A program made the position numbers and the translations under genes. A stretch of DNA of 13,572 nucleotides from Pseudobutyrivibrio sp. GTDB lineage: Bacteria; Bacillota; Clostridia; Lachnospirales; Lachnospiraceae. The DNA lies in contig JAFYYE010000175.1 in assembly GCA_017557715.1 (NCBI GenBank), positions 1 through 13,572 of the forward strand. Reading direction: 5' to 3'. Below are positions 6,586 to 13,569 of this stretch, piece after piece (position 1 is the first letter of the stretch; the number at the start of each line of letters is the position of its first letter). The notes beneath the pieces were generated by a model. The model had not been told where the DNA came from. It did no database searches and worked only from the letters and a program-made list of their open reading frames with translations.

Positions 6586-7035
6586 TTAGCATATCTCTGC
6601 TGAGTCTAAAACTATTGTAAATGGTCCATCATTGAGAAGGGAAACCTTCATATCAGCTCCAAACTCTCCTGTCTCCACATGATATCCAGCATCACGGCAC
6701 TGTGTGATGATATACTCGTACATTTCGTTTGCAAAGTCAGGTGCGCCAGCATCAGTGAAGGATGGACGATAACCCTTCTTACAATTAGCATATAATGTAA
6801 ACTGAGAAATCAAAAGAAGGGAACCTCCTACATCAGTGAGAGATAAATTAATCTTATCATTCTCATCATCGAAAATACGAAGTCCCAAAAGCTTCTTAAC
6901 CATTTTGTCTGCAATTTCTTTTGTGTCAGAATCCGACACACCGATAAGAACTAGAAATCCTTTTCCGATTTGTCCAATTACATTTCCATCAACTGCAACA
7001 GATGCTTCATTTACTCTTTGAATCACAAATTTCAT
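6586..7035 (-). CDS. dtd: D-aminoacyl-tRNA deacylase Dtd
   Basis: Cytoplasmic proofreading enzyme that hydrolyses D-aminoacyl-tRNAs (and Gly-tRNA-Ala), keeping D-amino acids out of translation. The 149-aa length is standard. Both family motifs are present: S-Q-F-T-L-Y (about residues 77-82) and the Gly-cisPro motif N-D-G-P-F-T (about 135-140). The ribosome site GAGGAG is 8 nt upstream of the ATG at 7035 and is encoded by the last codons of the DltD-like gene, whose stop is only 2 nt away. Dtd is therefore translationally coupled as the last gene of the operon. Dtd is usually housekeeping and often sits beside relA. Here it is in an operon that appears to make and use a D-amino acid, which suggests a protective role (inference). 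Confidence 0.97.
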   Translation of the reverse strand: MKFVIQRVNEASVAVDGNVIGQIGKGFLVLIGVSDSDTKEIADKMVKKLLGLRIFDDENDKINLSLTDVGGSLLLISQFTLYANCKKGYRPSFTDAGAPDFANEMYEYIITQCRDAGYHVETGEFGADMKVSLLNDGPFTIVLDSAEIC

Positions 7036-7037
7036 TA

Positions 7038-8096
7038 TTAATTCTCCTCTGGGGCGTGAACAGTTCCATAAAGCTTTAAATTAGTGTTCTGGCGATCAAT
7101 TTCAGTGTTATAACGAGTCTTAACACCATCCCAGTACTTTTCAAGGGATTCCTCTCCTCTTCGGTCTGGAACAGCGAAATCAGTCGATAAAATCTCACCA
7201 AACACTTCACTCATTTTCTCTGCGCCTGCAAGATTAAGATGAAGTCCGCCATCATAGGTATCCTTGCTCCAATCAAGTCCCATCTCATCCTGAAGATTAA
7301 GGAAATTGATGTAAGTTAAATCATTTGCCTTAGCATAATCCTCAATCTGCTTATCCCACTGGTCATACCAATATGGATAAAGAGTAGGTGCCTTCACAAG
7401 CACTAGCTTCACATCATTATCCTTACAAAGCTTTGTTAGCTTATCTAAATACGTATATGCGTTATCACCAAACTGATAATCTGCAAGAGGCTTTCCTTCT
7501 GGAACATCCTCTGCTGGTTTTACATCTACACGCATATAATAACCATTGAAAGAAACCTTATCGCGATGGAATATGTACTTGAAGTCTTCTGAATTCAAAT
7601 CGCTCCAGCGGCTGTGATATCTTAGTAACGGAAATACGTAATCAATAAAATGCTCTTCCTCTGTCATGGATGTCTTGATATTATTCACCTTACTTAAAGA
7701 CCATTTCATTCCGTCAATGGACATTCTATTGTAAGCCTCGTTCTGAGGCTCGTTGTATTTCATGGAAAGCACATTGAAGACGATTACGTCAGGATGCTCT
7801 CTCTTTAATGTATCCTCAGCCAAATAATATGACTGCCAAATAAGCTGCTGTGCACTGCCACGTATATACGAATTGATTCCGAAATTCTCCCATAAGTAAA
7901 CCGGAGAAATATTCTCATATAGCTCACAGTCTCCAATGAAGACTACGTTGTGATCCGTAGGGTCATCATAGTACTCTTCTATCATTGCTCCCTCTAGAAT
8001 GCCTGACATATACTTTGGCTCTAAAAGTTTGGTAGCAAGGACAAGGCCGGAGATAGCAATGCTGACAGCTAATATAATTGATATAAATTTTTTCAT
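7038..8096 (-). CDS. DltD-like SGNH-fold protein with Cys at the nucleophile position
   Basis: Probable extracytoplasmic partner of the MBOAT that completes transfer of the activated group to an envelope polymer, as DltD does. In 352 aa it has one N-terminal membrane anchor (about 4-23), then block I F-I-G-D-C-E-L at 53-59 with C57 where SGNH/DltD enzymes carry Ser. Near the C-terminus, Y-D282-G-G-L-H286-L-N is the Asp/His block, with D-to-H spacing of 4 rather than the usual 3. Canonical DltD is near 400 aa, and similarity is in layout more than in sequence. GGAGG lies 5 nt upstream of the ATG at 8096, and the gap to the MBOAT is 12 nt. C57 may act as a thiol nucleophile, or the protein may be a non-catalytic polymer-binding partner; sequence cannot decide. 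The role is inferred mainly from operon position. Confidence 0.75.
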   Translation of the reverse strand: MKKFISIILAVSIAISGLVLATKLLEPKYMSGILEGAMIEEYYDDPTDHNVVFIGDCELYENISPVYLWENFGINSYIRGSAQQLIWQSYYLAEDTLKREHPDVIVFNVLSMKYNEPQNEAYNRMSIDGMKWSLSKVNNIKTSMTEEEHFIDYVFPLLRYHSRWSDLNSEDFKYIFHRDKVSFNGYYMRVDVKPAEDVPEGKPLADYQFGDNAYTYLDKLTKLCKDNDVKLVLVKAPTLYPYWYDQWDKQIEDYAKANDLTYINFLNLQDEMGLDWSKDTYDGGLHLNLAGAEKMSEVFGEILSTDFAVPDRRGEESLEKYWDGVKTRYNTEIDRQNTNLKLYGTVHAPEEN

Positions 8097-8108
8097 TAAT
8101 ACCTCCGA

Positions 8109-9701
8109 CTAAAACTGATTGTAAATAAACTGACTTGCGGAATATCCAATTCCATAAGCTCCGAAAACAACAGTAGCCATAAATAAACCATACCAAATAA
8201 TAAATCGAACTGGTGCAGCCTTAGCAGCGATTTTACCACGTACTGAACCACTGCGCTGGATCAAGCTGACCGCCACAAGCACAAGCATTCCAACAAAAAC
8301 AACTGCATAGTCATAGCCAGTAATTCCCATTCCGATAAAGGCCTCAGCATTAAGCTGTGATAAACTTGACTGACTAAAAATACTTCCAAACATCTTGAAT
8401 GTAAGTGGAACATTTCTATAACAATCAAACATACGAAGTGATGACATAATCAGCACAGTTCTAACAACTCTAAATAGCTTCCAGCCAAATGTACCTTCTA
8501 CTTTAACCTTGCTGTGGAACCAACGATAGAAAGGCTCCAACTCCTGAGAAATCATGATAACAACAAAGTTACCAAGTCCCCATACGATAAAGTTCCAGCT
8601 GGCACCATGCCAGATACCTGTAGTGAACCAAACAATAAAACTAGATAAATAAACTGGCACTCTCTTTCCAAGATTATTTCCAAGACGGACACGGCTCTTC
8701 TTAGAAAGCTTCATCATAAACTGGCTGGCACTGATTGGGTAGAAAATGTAATCAGTAAACCAGGTACCCATTGTGATGTGCCATCTGTTCCAGTATTCCT
8801 TGATGTTCTTAGAGAAGTAAGGTCGTCTAAAGTTCTCTGTAACCTTGATGCCCATAGTCTCTGCCACACCGATTGTAATATCAATACCACCTGTAAAATC
8901 AGCATAAAGCTCTAATGCATAGAACATGGCACCTGCAAAAGCATAAAAGCCATTGTAGGTATCAGGCGATGCGATAATAGCCTTAACTGCCACTAGGATT
9001 CTGTCTGCAATAACAAGCTTTTTGAAAAAGCCCCAGAGGATTCTCTCCAATCCAAAGCTTACTGTACGCCAATTAAATCTATGCTCCTCAAAAAGAGTCT
9101 GGCTCAAATCAGCATAACGGCTAATAGGTCCCTGTACTAACTGAGGGAAGAAAGATACAAATAAAGCAAACTTAAATAAATTCTTCTGGGCCTCAAACTT
9201 GCCATTGTAGACATCAATAAGATATCCCATTGACTGAAATGTATAGAATGATATACCCATTGGGATAATCAAATCTACAAATGAAATACCGCTTGGACTT
9301 CCAAAAGCACTGATAATAGAATTGATATTTGCAATTGTGAAATTGGTGTACTTTGTAACTGCAAGAATGCCTAAATTAAAAAGTAGACATGCAAGAAATA
9401 TCTTTTTCTCAGCAGACTGCTCCTTTGACTTTAGAGCCTTTCTCTCTTCCTTTTCATATTCCTTTTTGTGCTCCTTGAACCAGGCATCAAAAGCAACTTT
9501 CTTATCGGAAATAACCTTTGCAGCAAAAAATGTGCTGACCGTAGTAATAGCAATAAAGATTAGGTATCTTGGGTCGCACATATAATAAAAAGCATAACTT
9601 GCAAGAAGCAGGTAGGACCATTGAGCCCTACCTGGAAGCAAATAATACACTATAAATACAACTAATAAAAATGATAAAAATGCGTAGCTAGTAAATAACA
9701 T
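8109..9701 (-). CDS. MBOAT-family acyltransferase in the DltB position
   Basis: Multi-pass membrane acyltransferase expected to accept the aminoacyl (or acyl) group from the carrier protein and pass it outward. The MBOAT signature is intact: N-R-W-H308-I-T-M-G-T-W-F-T-D-Y and H365 in G-I-W-H-G. At 530 aa it is well above DltB (about 400). It contains a Lys/Glu-rich cytoplasmic insert (about 66-100) and extra C-terminal membrane helices, so by length it resembles the AlgI/PatA branch. The protein ends Q-F-I-Y527-N-Q-F530, the kind of F-x-Y-x-x-F motif carried by the separate DltX peptide in classical dlt operons. The ribosome site GAGG sits in the last codons of the carrier gene, whose stop is 4 nt before the ATG at 9701, so the two are coupled. 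Confidence 0.9.
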   Translation of the reverse strand: MLFTSYAFLSFLLVVFIVYYLLPGRAQWSYLLLASYAFYYMCDPRYLIFIAITTVSTFFAAKVISDKKVAFDAWFKEHKKEYEKEERKALKSKEQSAEKKIFLACLLFNLGILAVTKYTNFTIANINSIISAFGSPSGISFVDLIIPMGISFYTFQSMGYLIDVYNGKFEAQKNLFKFALFVSFFPQLVQGPISRYADLSQTLFEEHRFNWRTVSFGLERILWGFFKKLVIADRILVAVKAIIASPDTYNGFYAFAGAMFYALELYADFTGGIDITIGVAETMGIKVTENFRRPYFSKNIKEYWNRWHITMGTWFTDYIFYPISASQFMMKLSKKSRVRLGNNLGKRVPVYLSSFIVWFTTGIWHGASWNFIVWGLGNFVVIMISQELEPFYRWFHSKVKVEGTFGWKLFRVVRTVLIMSSLRMFDCYRNVPLTFKMFGSIFSQSSLSQLNAEAFIGMGITGYDYAVVFVGMLVLVAVSLIQRSGSVRGKIAAKAAPVRFIIWYGLFMATVVFGAYGIGYSASQFIYNQF

Positions 9702-9705
9702 TTAA

Positions 9706-9939
9706 TTAGTCCTCATCATCTAACTTAGTCTTGATTAAAGCATAGATTGTCTCTGCCGAATCAAAATTCTCTGGTGTAAGCTCAGCTGCACTGATAGTAA
9801 CATCGAACTCCTCATTAATCTCTGAAATAAGAGATACAATATCAAAGGAATCAAGAATTCCTCCTGTCACTAATCCCTTCTCAGTAGTAAAATCCACCTC
9901 AGGGTGTAAGTCGCTTAAAATCTCTAATAATTCGTTCAT
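9706..9939 (-). CDS. DltC-like carrier protein (phosphopantetheine-dependent)
   Basis: Small acidic carrier of 77 aa, the right size for DltC (about 78-80). It is expected to be modified with 4'-phosphopantetheine and to carry the activated amino acid as a thioester from the ligase to the MBOAT. The attachment site is S31 in G-G-I-L-D-S-F-D-I-V. The following E-F-D-V-T-I and L-T-P-E-N-F segments match the helix II/III layout of peptidyl/aminoacyl carriers. GGAGGA lies 7 nt upstream of the ATG at 9939. It lies between the adenylating enzyme and the MBOAT in the classic A-C-B-D order, except that C precedes B here. Fatty-acid ACP is a less likely alternative given this context. Confidence 0.88.
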   Translation of the reverse strand: MNELLEILSDLHPEVDFTTEKGLVTGGILDSFDIVSLISEINEEFDVTISAAELTPENFDSAETIYALIKTKLDDED

Positions 9940-9959
9940 TTATTTATCCTCCATAATAA

Positions 9960-10007
9960 TTATTTAATTCCAAAATTTTTTGCAAATCTGGTAGTTAAGG
10001 AATCCAT
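9960..10007 (-). other. Possible 15-codon ORF in the gap between ligase and carrier genes
   Basis: ATG at 10007, 15 codons (starting M-D-S-L-T-T-R-F) and a TAA at 9960-9962, with AGGG 8 nt upstream. It fills most of the only sizeable gap (78 nt) in the operon. It is too short to be DltX, which is about 40-50 aa with a membrane helix. It may be chance or a leader-type ORF. Confidence 0.2.
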
Positions 10008-10017
10008 TTGTTTTGCC

Positions 10018-11526
10018 CTATTTATTATACATCTTGCTTAACGTTACACGGTCAATCTTTCCATTGGCTGTGAATGGCATCTCTTCGAGACGGTTCACCT
10101 TATTAGGAAGCATGTAACGTGGTAATTTTGTCTTTAATGCTTTGATAAGGTCACCTTCTGTGATGTCGCCTACATAGTAAAGGACGATTTTGCCCTGCTC
10201 CTTGGCGTAGATGCAGCCTGAAAGCTTTATCTCTGGAACAAGATTTACATTGGCTTCGATTTCTCCAAGCTCGATGCGGTGACCCATATGCTTAATCTGG
10301 AAATCCTTACGTGAGTGGAAAATAAGCTCTCCGTATTCATTGATGTGACCAATATCACCAGTGCGATAAATAATCTCTGGATATGCTGTGTTCAAAGGAT
10401 TTTGAACATAGGCCTCGTTTGTTTTCTCGGGATTGTTGTAATAACCGAGAGTAACTGATGTACCGCGGATGCAAATTTCGCCCTGCTCTCCATCAGTTGC
10501 AAGAGTATTGTCCTCCTTTAATAGAAGAATCTCTGTATTCTTAAATGGGAATCCAACTGGGATTACCTCATCATCTGCAAATTCTCTTTCTACTGGATAG
10601 TAGCAGCACATTCCTGTGCCCTCAGTAGGACCGTAGAGATTAAAGAACTTTGCCTCAGGGCAGGCAGCTCTCCACAATCTAAACTGCTTGATTGGGAACA
10701 CCTCACTACCAAAGGCGATAGTTCTTAATGTATGTGGAATCACTGTATCAAATGTAGCAAATGCACTAATCATTGTAAGGGCAGAAACTACCCAGCAAAC
10801 AGTGTTGATCTTGTGCTCGTTTATGTATTCCACAAGCTTGATTGGGAACATAAAGTAAGAATGTGGAATAAGATATGTAGTAGCGCCAAACTTAAGTGTA
10901 GGATAAAGCTCCTTGAGGCAGGCATCAAAGTAAAGTGGTGTCTGATTTCCAAAGATAGTATCCTCATTAAATCCAAGAGTCTCTGAAAGCTGCTCGATAT
11001 AATCGATAACAGAGCGATGGCAGGCACAAACGCCCTTTGGCACACCAGTGGAGCCTGACGTAAATACGATATAGATTGGATCTGTATCAATAGCCTTCTT
11101 GCGAACAAGTGCAAGTGCATCCATATCCGGATTCGTATTTACGATATCTGAAAACAGAACGATTTCTGCTTTATAATCAAATCCTTCAGCAATCTCTACA
11201 GTGCTCTCATCGCAGATGATAACACGTGGCTTGCAGTTATCTAAAATAAGATTTATACGTGTAGCAGGCATCTCGCTATCGATTGGAACATAGTAGCAAC
11301 CTGCATTTATTACACCGAAAAATGTAGCAATAGTATTTGGGCTCTTCTTCATGAACACAATAACTGGCTCACGCTTGCAGCCTCTGTTTAATAGACCTGT
11401 TCCCACAGAATCCATTATTCTTTTAACATCCAAAAATGAAAGTTGCACCTCATCATCCGCATATGCGATTTTGTCTGGAACACGGGCCAAACTTCCCTCT
11501 AAATAATCTAATACATTGTTTTGCAT
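10018..11526 (-). CDS. DltA-like amino-acid adenylating enzyme (carrier protein ligase)
   Basis: Cytoplasmic ANL-family ligase that activates an amino acid with ATP and loads it on the adjacent carrier. The 502-aa length equals DltA (about 500). Core motifs are all present: A3 F-T-S-G-S-T-G-V-P-K-G (155-165), A4 with D201, which in amino-acid-activating members binds the substrate alpha-amino group, A5 N-L-Y-G-P-T-E (296-302), A7 Y-R-T-G-D (387-391), A8 G-H-R-I-E-L-G-E (415-422), and the A10 lysine K490 (N-G-K-I-D-R). Where Bacillus DltA reads F-C-G-E, this protein reads F-G-S-E (272-275), so the cysteine linked to D-Ala selection is absent. GAGG is 9 nt upstream of the ATG at 11526, inside the end of the racemase gene. 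Substrate identity is open; the neighbouring racemase suggests a D-amino acid. Confidence 0.87.
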   Translation of the reverse strand: MQNNVLDYLEGSLARVPDKIAYADDEVQLSFLDVKRIMDSVGTGLLNRGCKREPVIVFMKKSPNTIATFFGVINAGCYYVPIDSEMPATRINLILDNCKPRVIICDESTVEIAEGFDYKAEIVLFSDIVNTNPDMDALALVRKKAIDTDPIYIVFTSGSTGVPKGVCACHRSVIDYIEQLSETLGFNEDTIFGNQTPLYFDACLKELYPTLKFGATTYLIPHSYFMFPIKLVEYINEHKINTVCWVVSALTMISAFATFDTVIPHTLRTIAFGSEVFPIKQFRLWRAACPEAKFFNLYGPTEGTGMCCYYPVEREFADDEVIPVGFPFKNTEILLLKEDNTLATDGEQGEICIRGTSVTLGYYNNPEKTNEAYVQNPLNTAYPEIIYRTGDIGHINEYGELIFHSRKDFQIKHMGHRIELGEIEANVNLVPEIKLSGCIYAKEQGKIVLYYVGDITEGDLIKALKTKLPRYMLPNKVNRLEEMPFTANGKIDRVTLSKMYNK

Positions 11527-11530
11527 TTCG

Positions 11531-12253
11531 TTATACCTCAGTAATTAAATTCTCGCATTCTGATCTTGGTTTTGCACATTTTTTTACACAGTCCGCCGCC
11601 AACACATCCACAATATCAAGGACATGGGCGCCTACTTCGTAATCACGTTTTACAATGGAAAGCTCTGTGCAACCAAGAATAACCACTTGGGCGCCAGCAC
11701 TAAGTAGCTGATTTTTAACCTGCCCAAAAGCCTCCATATCTACCGGCTGTCCAGCCTTAACATCATCGTAGATGATACTCATCACCTGCTTCTGCCCAGC
11801 CTCATCAGGATAGATACATTTGATATCATAATCCTTAAACACTGAGTCAAACAGATGCATTGCGGCGGTGCCGTCTGTAGCCATGATTCCAACTTTTTCT
11901 ATGCCGCGAGCCGAAAGATATTGCGCTGCCTCCTTGATTCCATTACTAACAGGAATGAACACGCTATCTGCAAGCTGGTCGTGGAAGAAATGAGCGGTAA
12001 TGCATGGCATGGCTATATAATCCACATTTTGACGCTCCAAATTATGTGCAAGCTCCAAGATATTTGGCAGCGGATTCTCTTTACTCGCTCCCAAAATAAA
12101 ACCTGTCCTGTCTGGAATAGATGGACAGTTATATATAATCATTTCTATATTCTCTTGATCGTTTTTGGCATCGGTTAACTCGATTATTCGACGCATGAAA
12201 TACGCTGTTGCCATGGGGCCGAGGCCACCGATTATGCCTAGTTTTTTATTCAT
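11531..12253 (-). CDS. Aspartate/glutamate-family amino-acid racemase
   Basis: PLP-independent racemase of the Asp/Glu racemase superfamily (aspartate racemase/YgeA branch), interconverting L and D forms through a two-cysteine mechanism. From the ATG at 12253 it has 240 aa, normal for the family, and opens with the typical K-L-G-I-I-G-G-L-G-P-M-A-T. Both catalytic cysteines are present, in M-P-C-I-T-A-H and L-G-C-T-E-L; the usual Asn of P-C-N-T is Ile here. The frame also extends to an ATG at 12280, but that codon lacks a ribosome site and the family start fits 12253. That ATG overlaps the transglutaminase stop by 8 nt, implying translational coupling. The stop is 4 nt before the DltA-like gene. 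Members act on Asp, Glu, Ala, homoserine or basic amino acids, so the substrate cannot be named. Context suggests it feeds the ligase. Confidence 0.85.
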   Translation of the reverse strand: MNKKLGIIGGLGPMATAYFMRRIIELTDAKNDQENIEMIIYNCPSIPDRTGFILGASKENPLPNILELAHNLERQNVDYIAMPCITAHFFHDQLADSVFIPVSNGIKEAAQYLSARGIEKVGIMATDGTAAMHLFDSVFKDYDIKCIYPDEAGQKQVMSIIYDDVKAGQPVDMEAFGQVKNQLLSAGAQVVILGCTELSIVKRDYEVGAHVLDIVDVLAADCVKKCAKPRSECENLITEV

Positions 12254-13502
12254 TGAAGTATGTATAAACCTCTCTATCATAATTATGAGAACGGTAATGC
12301 TCGCTGGAGTATGCCATCAAATCCTCATCGGTTACATAAAATCCCTTGAATGTTTTATCTGTACGTGGTGTACAGTCAAAATGACGCCAGCCCTCTCCGC
12401 AATCAATAACACTCCAAAAATGATGACGGGTAGCTGTTGGAATAATTTCTATATCCTCATTCTTAACACCTGCTCTGGTAAGTAAAGCCTTTCCAACTGC
12501 AAAATAATTGTAGCAATCACCATGACGATTTTTCAGTCCATCGTAAGCGCCCTTAAGCCAGTCTCCGCGGTCAGTACTCTCGCTATATCCGATATGTCCC
12601 TGAATCCAAACATATATAGCATGAGCCTTATCATAATCTGACATACCAGGCTTTATAATTTCTGCTAGAACCTCATCTGCCAGTTCATAAACCTGGTCTT
12701 CTGAATAGAGCACCTCTATTACTGTGATGGTGCCCTCTGCCAAATCCATATTTCCCATGGAATCTGTGGCAGTGTAAATTATAGGATATTCTCCTGGAAC
12801 ATCCATATTTACATGGCTGCTGTCCACCTGAATCTCTATATTTTTATCTACATTATCTGTGACAACAATACCGTTTTTAAAGCTGATTCCCTGGCCCATG
12901 TAAACAGTCTTATTAAGCTGCCCTTCAATTACAGGAGGCACGATATCATATTCTTCCACAAGATTAAGTGTGGTCTCCGCGGTAGTCTTGTTGCCAGATG
13001 CATCCTCAGCCACAATCTTTACAGGAATCACTCCATACTCAGAAACACTCACCGGATTTTCAAAAGATATTTTCACCTCGCCTGATGCATCCTCGGCTGA
13101 AACTACAAAATCTTCTGCTTCTGGAATTTCTTCTTTTGTGCGGGTAATAGATTTAACCGAAAGCTCTGGTGCCACAGTATCCTGCACCTGAAGTTCGCAA
13201 TCATAAGTAAATGGATCTGAATAAATGCCCACTCTATATGTGCCAGCTTTCTCAGTAGTTATCTTTGTATCTGGAGTAAATGTTGCTTTTTTTGACTCAT
13301 CCTTAAGGAAATCCTTGGCTTCGATTTCGCCTCCAAGCTCTATCACACAAGCCTCATATACTCTATGAGAATAATCATAATAAAAATAGGCTCCTACTCC
13401 AGCGCATGTCAAAAATATAGCCACTACGCCTATGAAAATAAGAAGCCTATTTCTTCGTTTTCTTTTATATTTATGTCTGTAACTTATGCCAGTTGTTCCC
13501 AT
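12246..13502 (-). CDS. Membrane-anchored Ig-like / transglutaminase-like surface protein
   Basis: Predicted surface protein of 418 aa and first gene of the operon. It has a basic N-terminus (R/K-rich to residue 19), one membrane helix (about 20-41), two or three Ig-like modules (about 50-106 weak; 107-183 starting D-T-V-A-P-E-L; 187-263 starting D-I-V-P-P-V-I), then a transglutaminase-like (papain-fold) domain from about 270. Its triad is C330 (H-G-D-C-Y-N-Y-F), H361 (H-H-F-W-S-V) and D376 (H-F-D-C-T-P). Such domains may cross-link, hydrolyse or transfer amides. GGGAG lies 8 nt upstream of the ATG at 13502. The 3' end overlaps the racemase start. Being co-transcribed with amino-acid decoration genes, it may act on the same envelope polymer or on amine/amide groups it carries (inference). 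Protease-like activity is the alternative. Confidence 0.87.
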   Translation of the reverse strand: MGTTGISYRHKYKRKRRNRLLIFIGVVAIFLTCAGVGAYFYYDYSHRVYEACVIELGGEIEAKDFLKDESKKATFTPDTKITTEKAGTYRVGIYSDPFTYDCELQVQDTVAPELSVKSITRTKEEIPEAEDFVVSAEDASGEVKISFENPVSVSEYGVIPVKIVAEDASGNKTTAETTLNLVEEYDIVPPVIEGQLNKTVYMGQGISFKNGIVVTDNVDKNIEIQVDSSHVNMDVPGEYPIIYTATDSMGNMDLAEGTITVIEVLYSEDQVYELADEVLAEIIKPGMSDYDKAHAIYVWIQGHIGYSESTDRGDWLKGAYDGLKNRHGDCYNYFAVGKALLTRAGVKNEDIEIIPTATRHHFWSVIDCGEGWRHFDCTPRTDKTFKGFYVTDEDLMAYSSEHYRSHNYDREVYTYFNE

Positions 13503-13512
13503 TATTTATTCT

Positions 13513-13536
13513 CCCGAGCGCATAGCTAAACTCGGG
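13513..13536 (-). promoter_or_regulatory. 5'-leader hairpin touching the ribosome site of the operon
   Basis: CCCGAG (13531-13536 on the - strand) pairs with CTCGGG (13513-13518). The ribosome site GGGAG (13511-13515) shares three bases with the second arm, so folding could limit translation of the first gene or shield the mRNA 5' end. Depending on the exact start of transcription (13533-13537), part of the first arm may be lost. Confidence 0.45.
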
Positions 13537-13540
13537 TATA

Positions 13541-13569
13541 ATTTTATCAATCCTATAGACTATAGTCAA
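13541..13569 (-). promoter_or_regulatory. Promoter of the seven-gene D-amino acid / Dlt-like operon
   Basis: TTGACT (13564-13569) and TAAAAT (13541-13546) on the - strand are spaced by exactly 17 nt, 39 nt upstream of the transglutaminase ATG. A perfect 10-bp palindrome GACTATAGTC (13558-13567) covers most of the -35 box and could be an operator half or site. No other convincing promoter is seen before the terminator at 6547-6574. Confidence 0.8.

Noticed and set aside
9940..10017. A hidden dltX between ligase and carrier genes
   Set aside because: Only a 15-codon frame exists, with no membrane helix and no terminal F-x-Y-x-x-F motif; that motif is on the MBOAT.
11855..12485. Two + frames of about 106 codons opposite the racemase and transglutaminase genes
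   Set aside because: Antisense shadows with no ribosome site and no recognisable domain.
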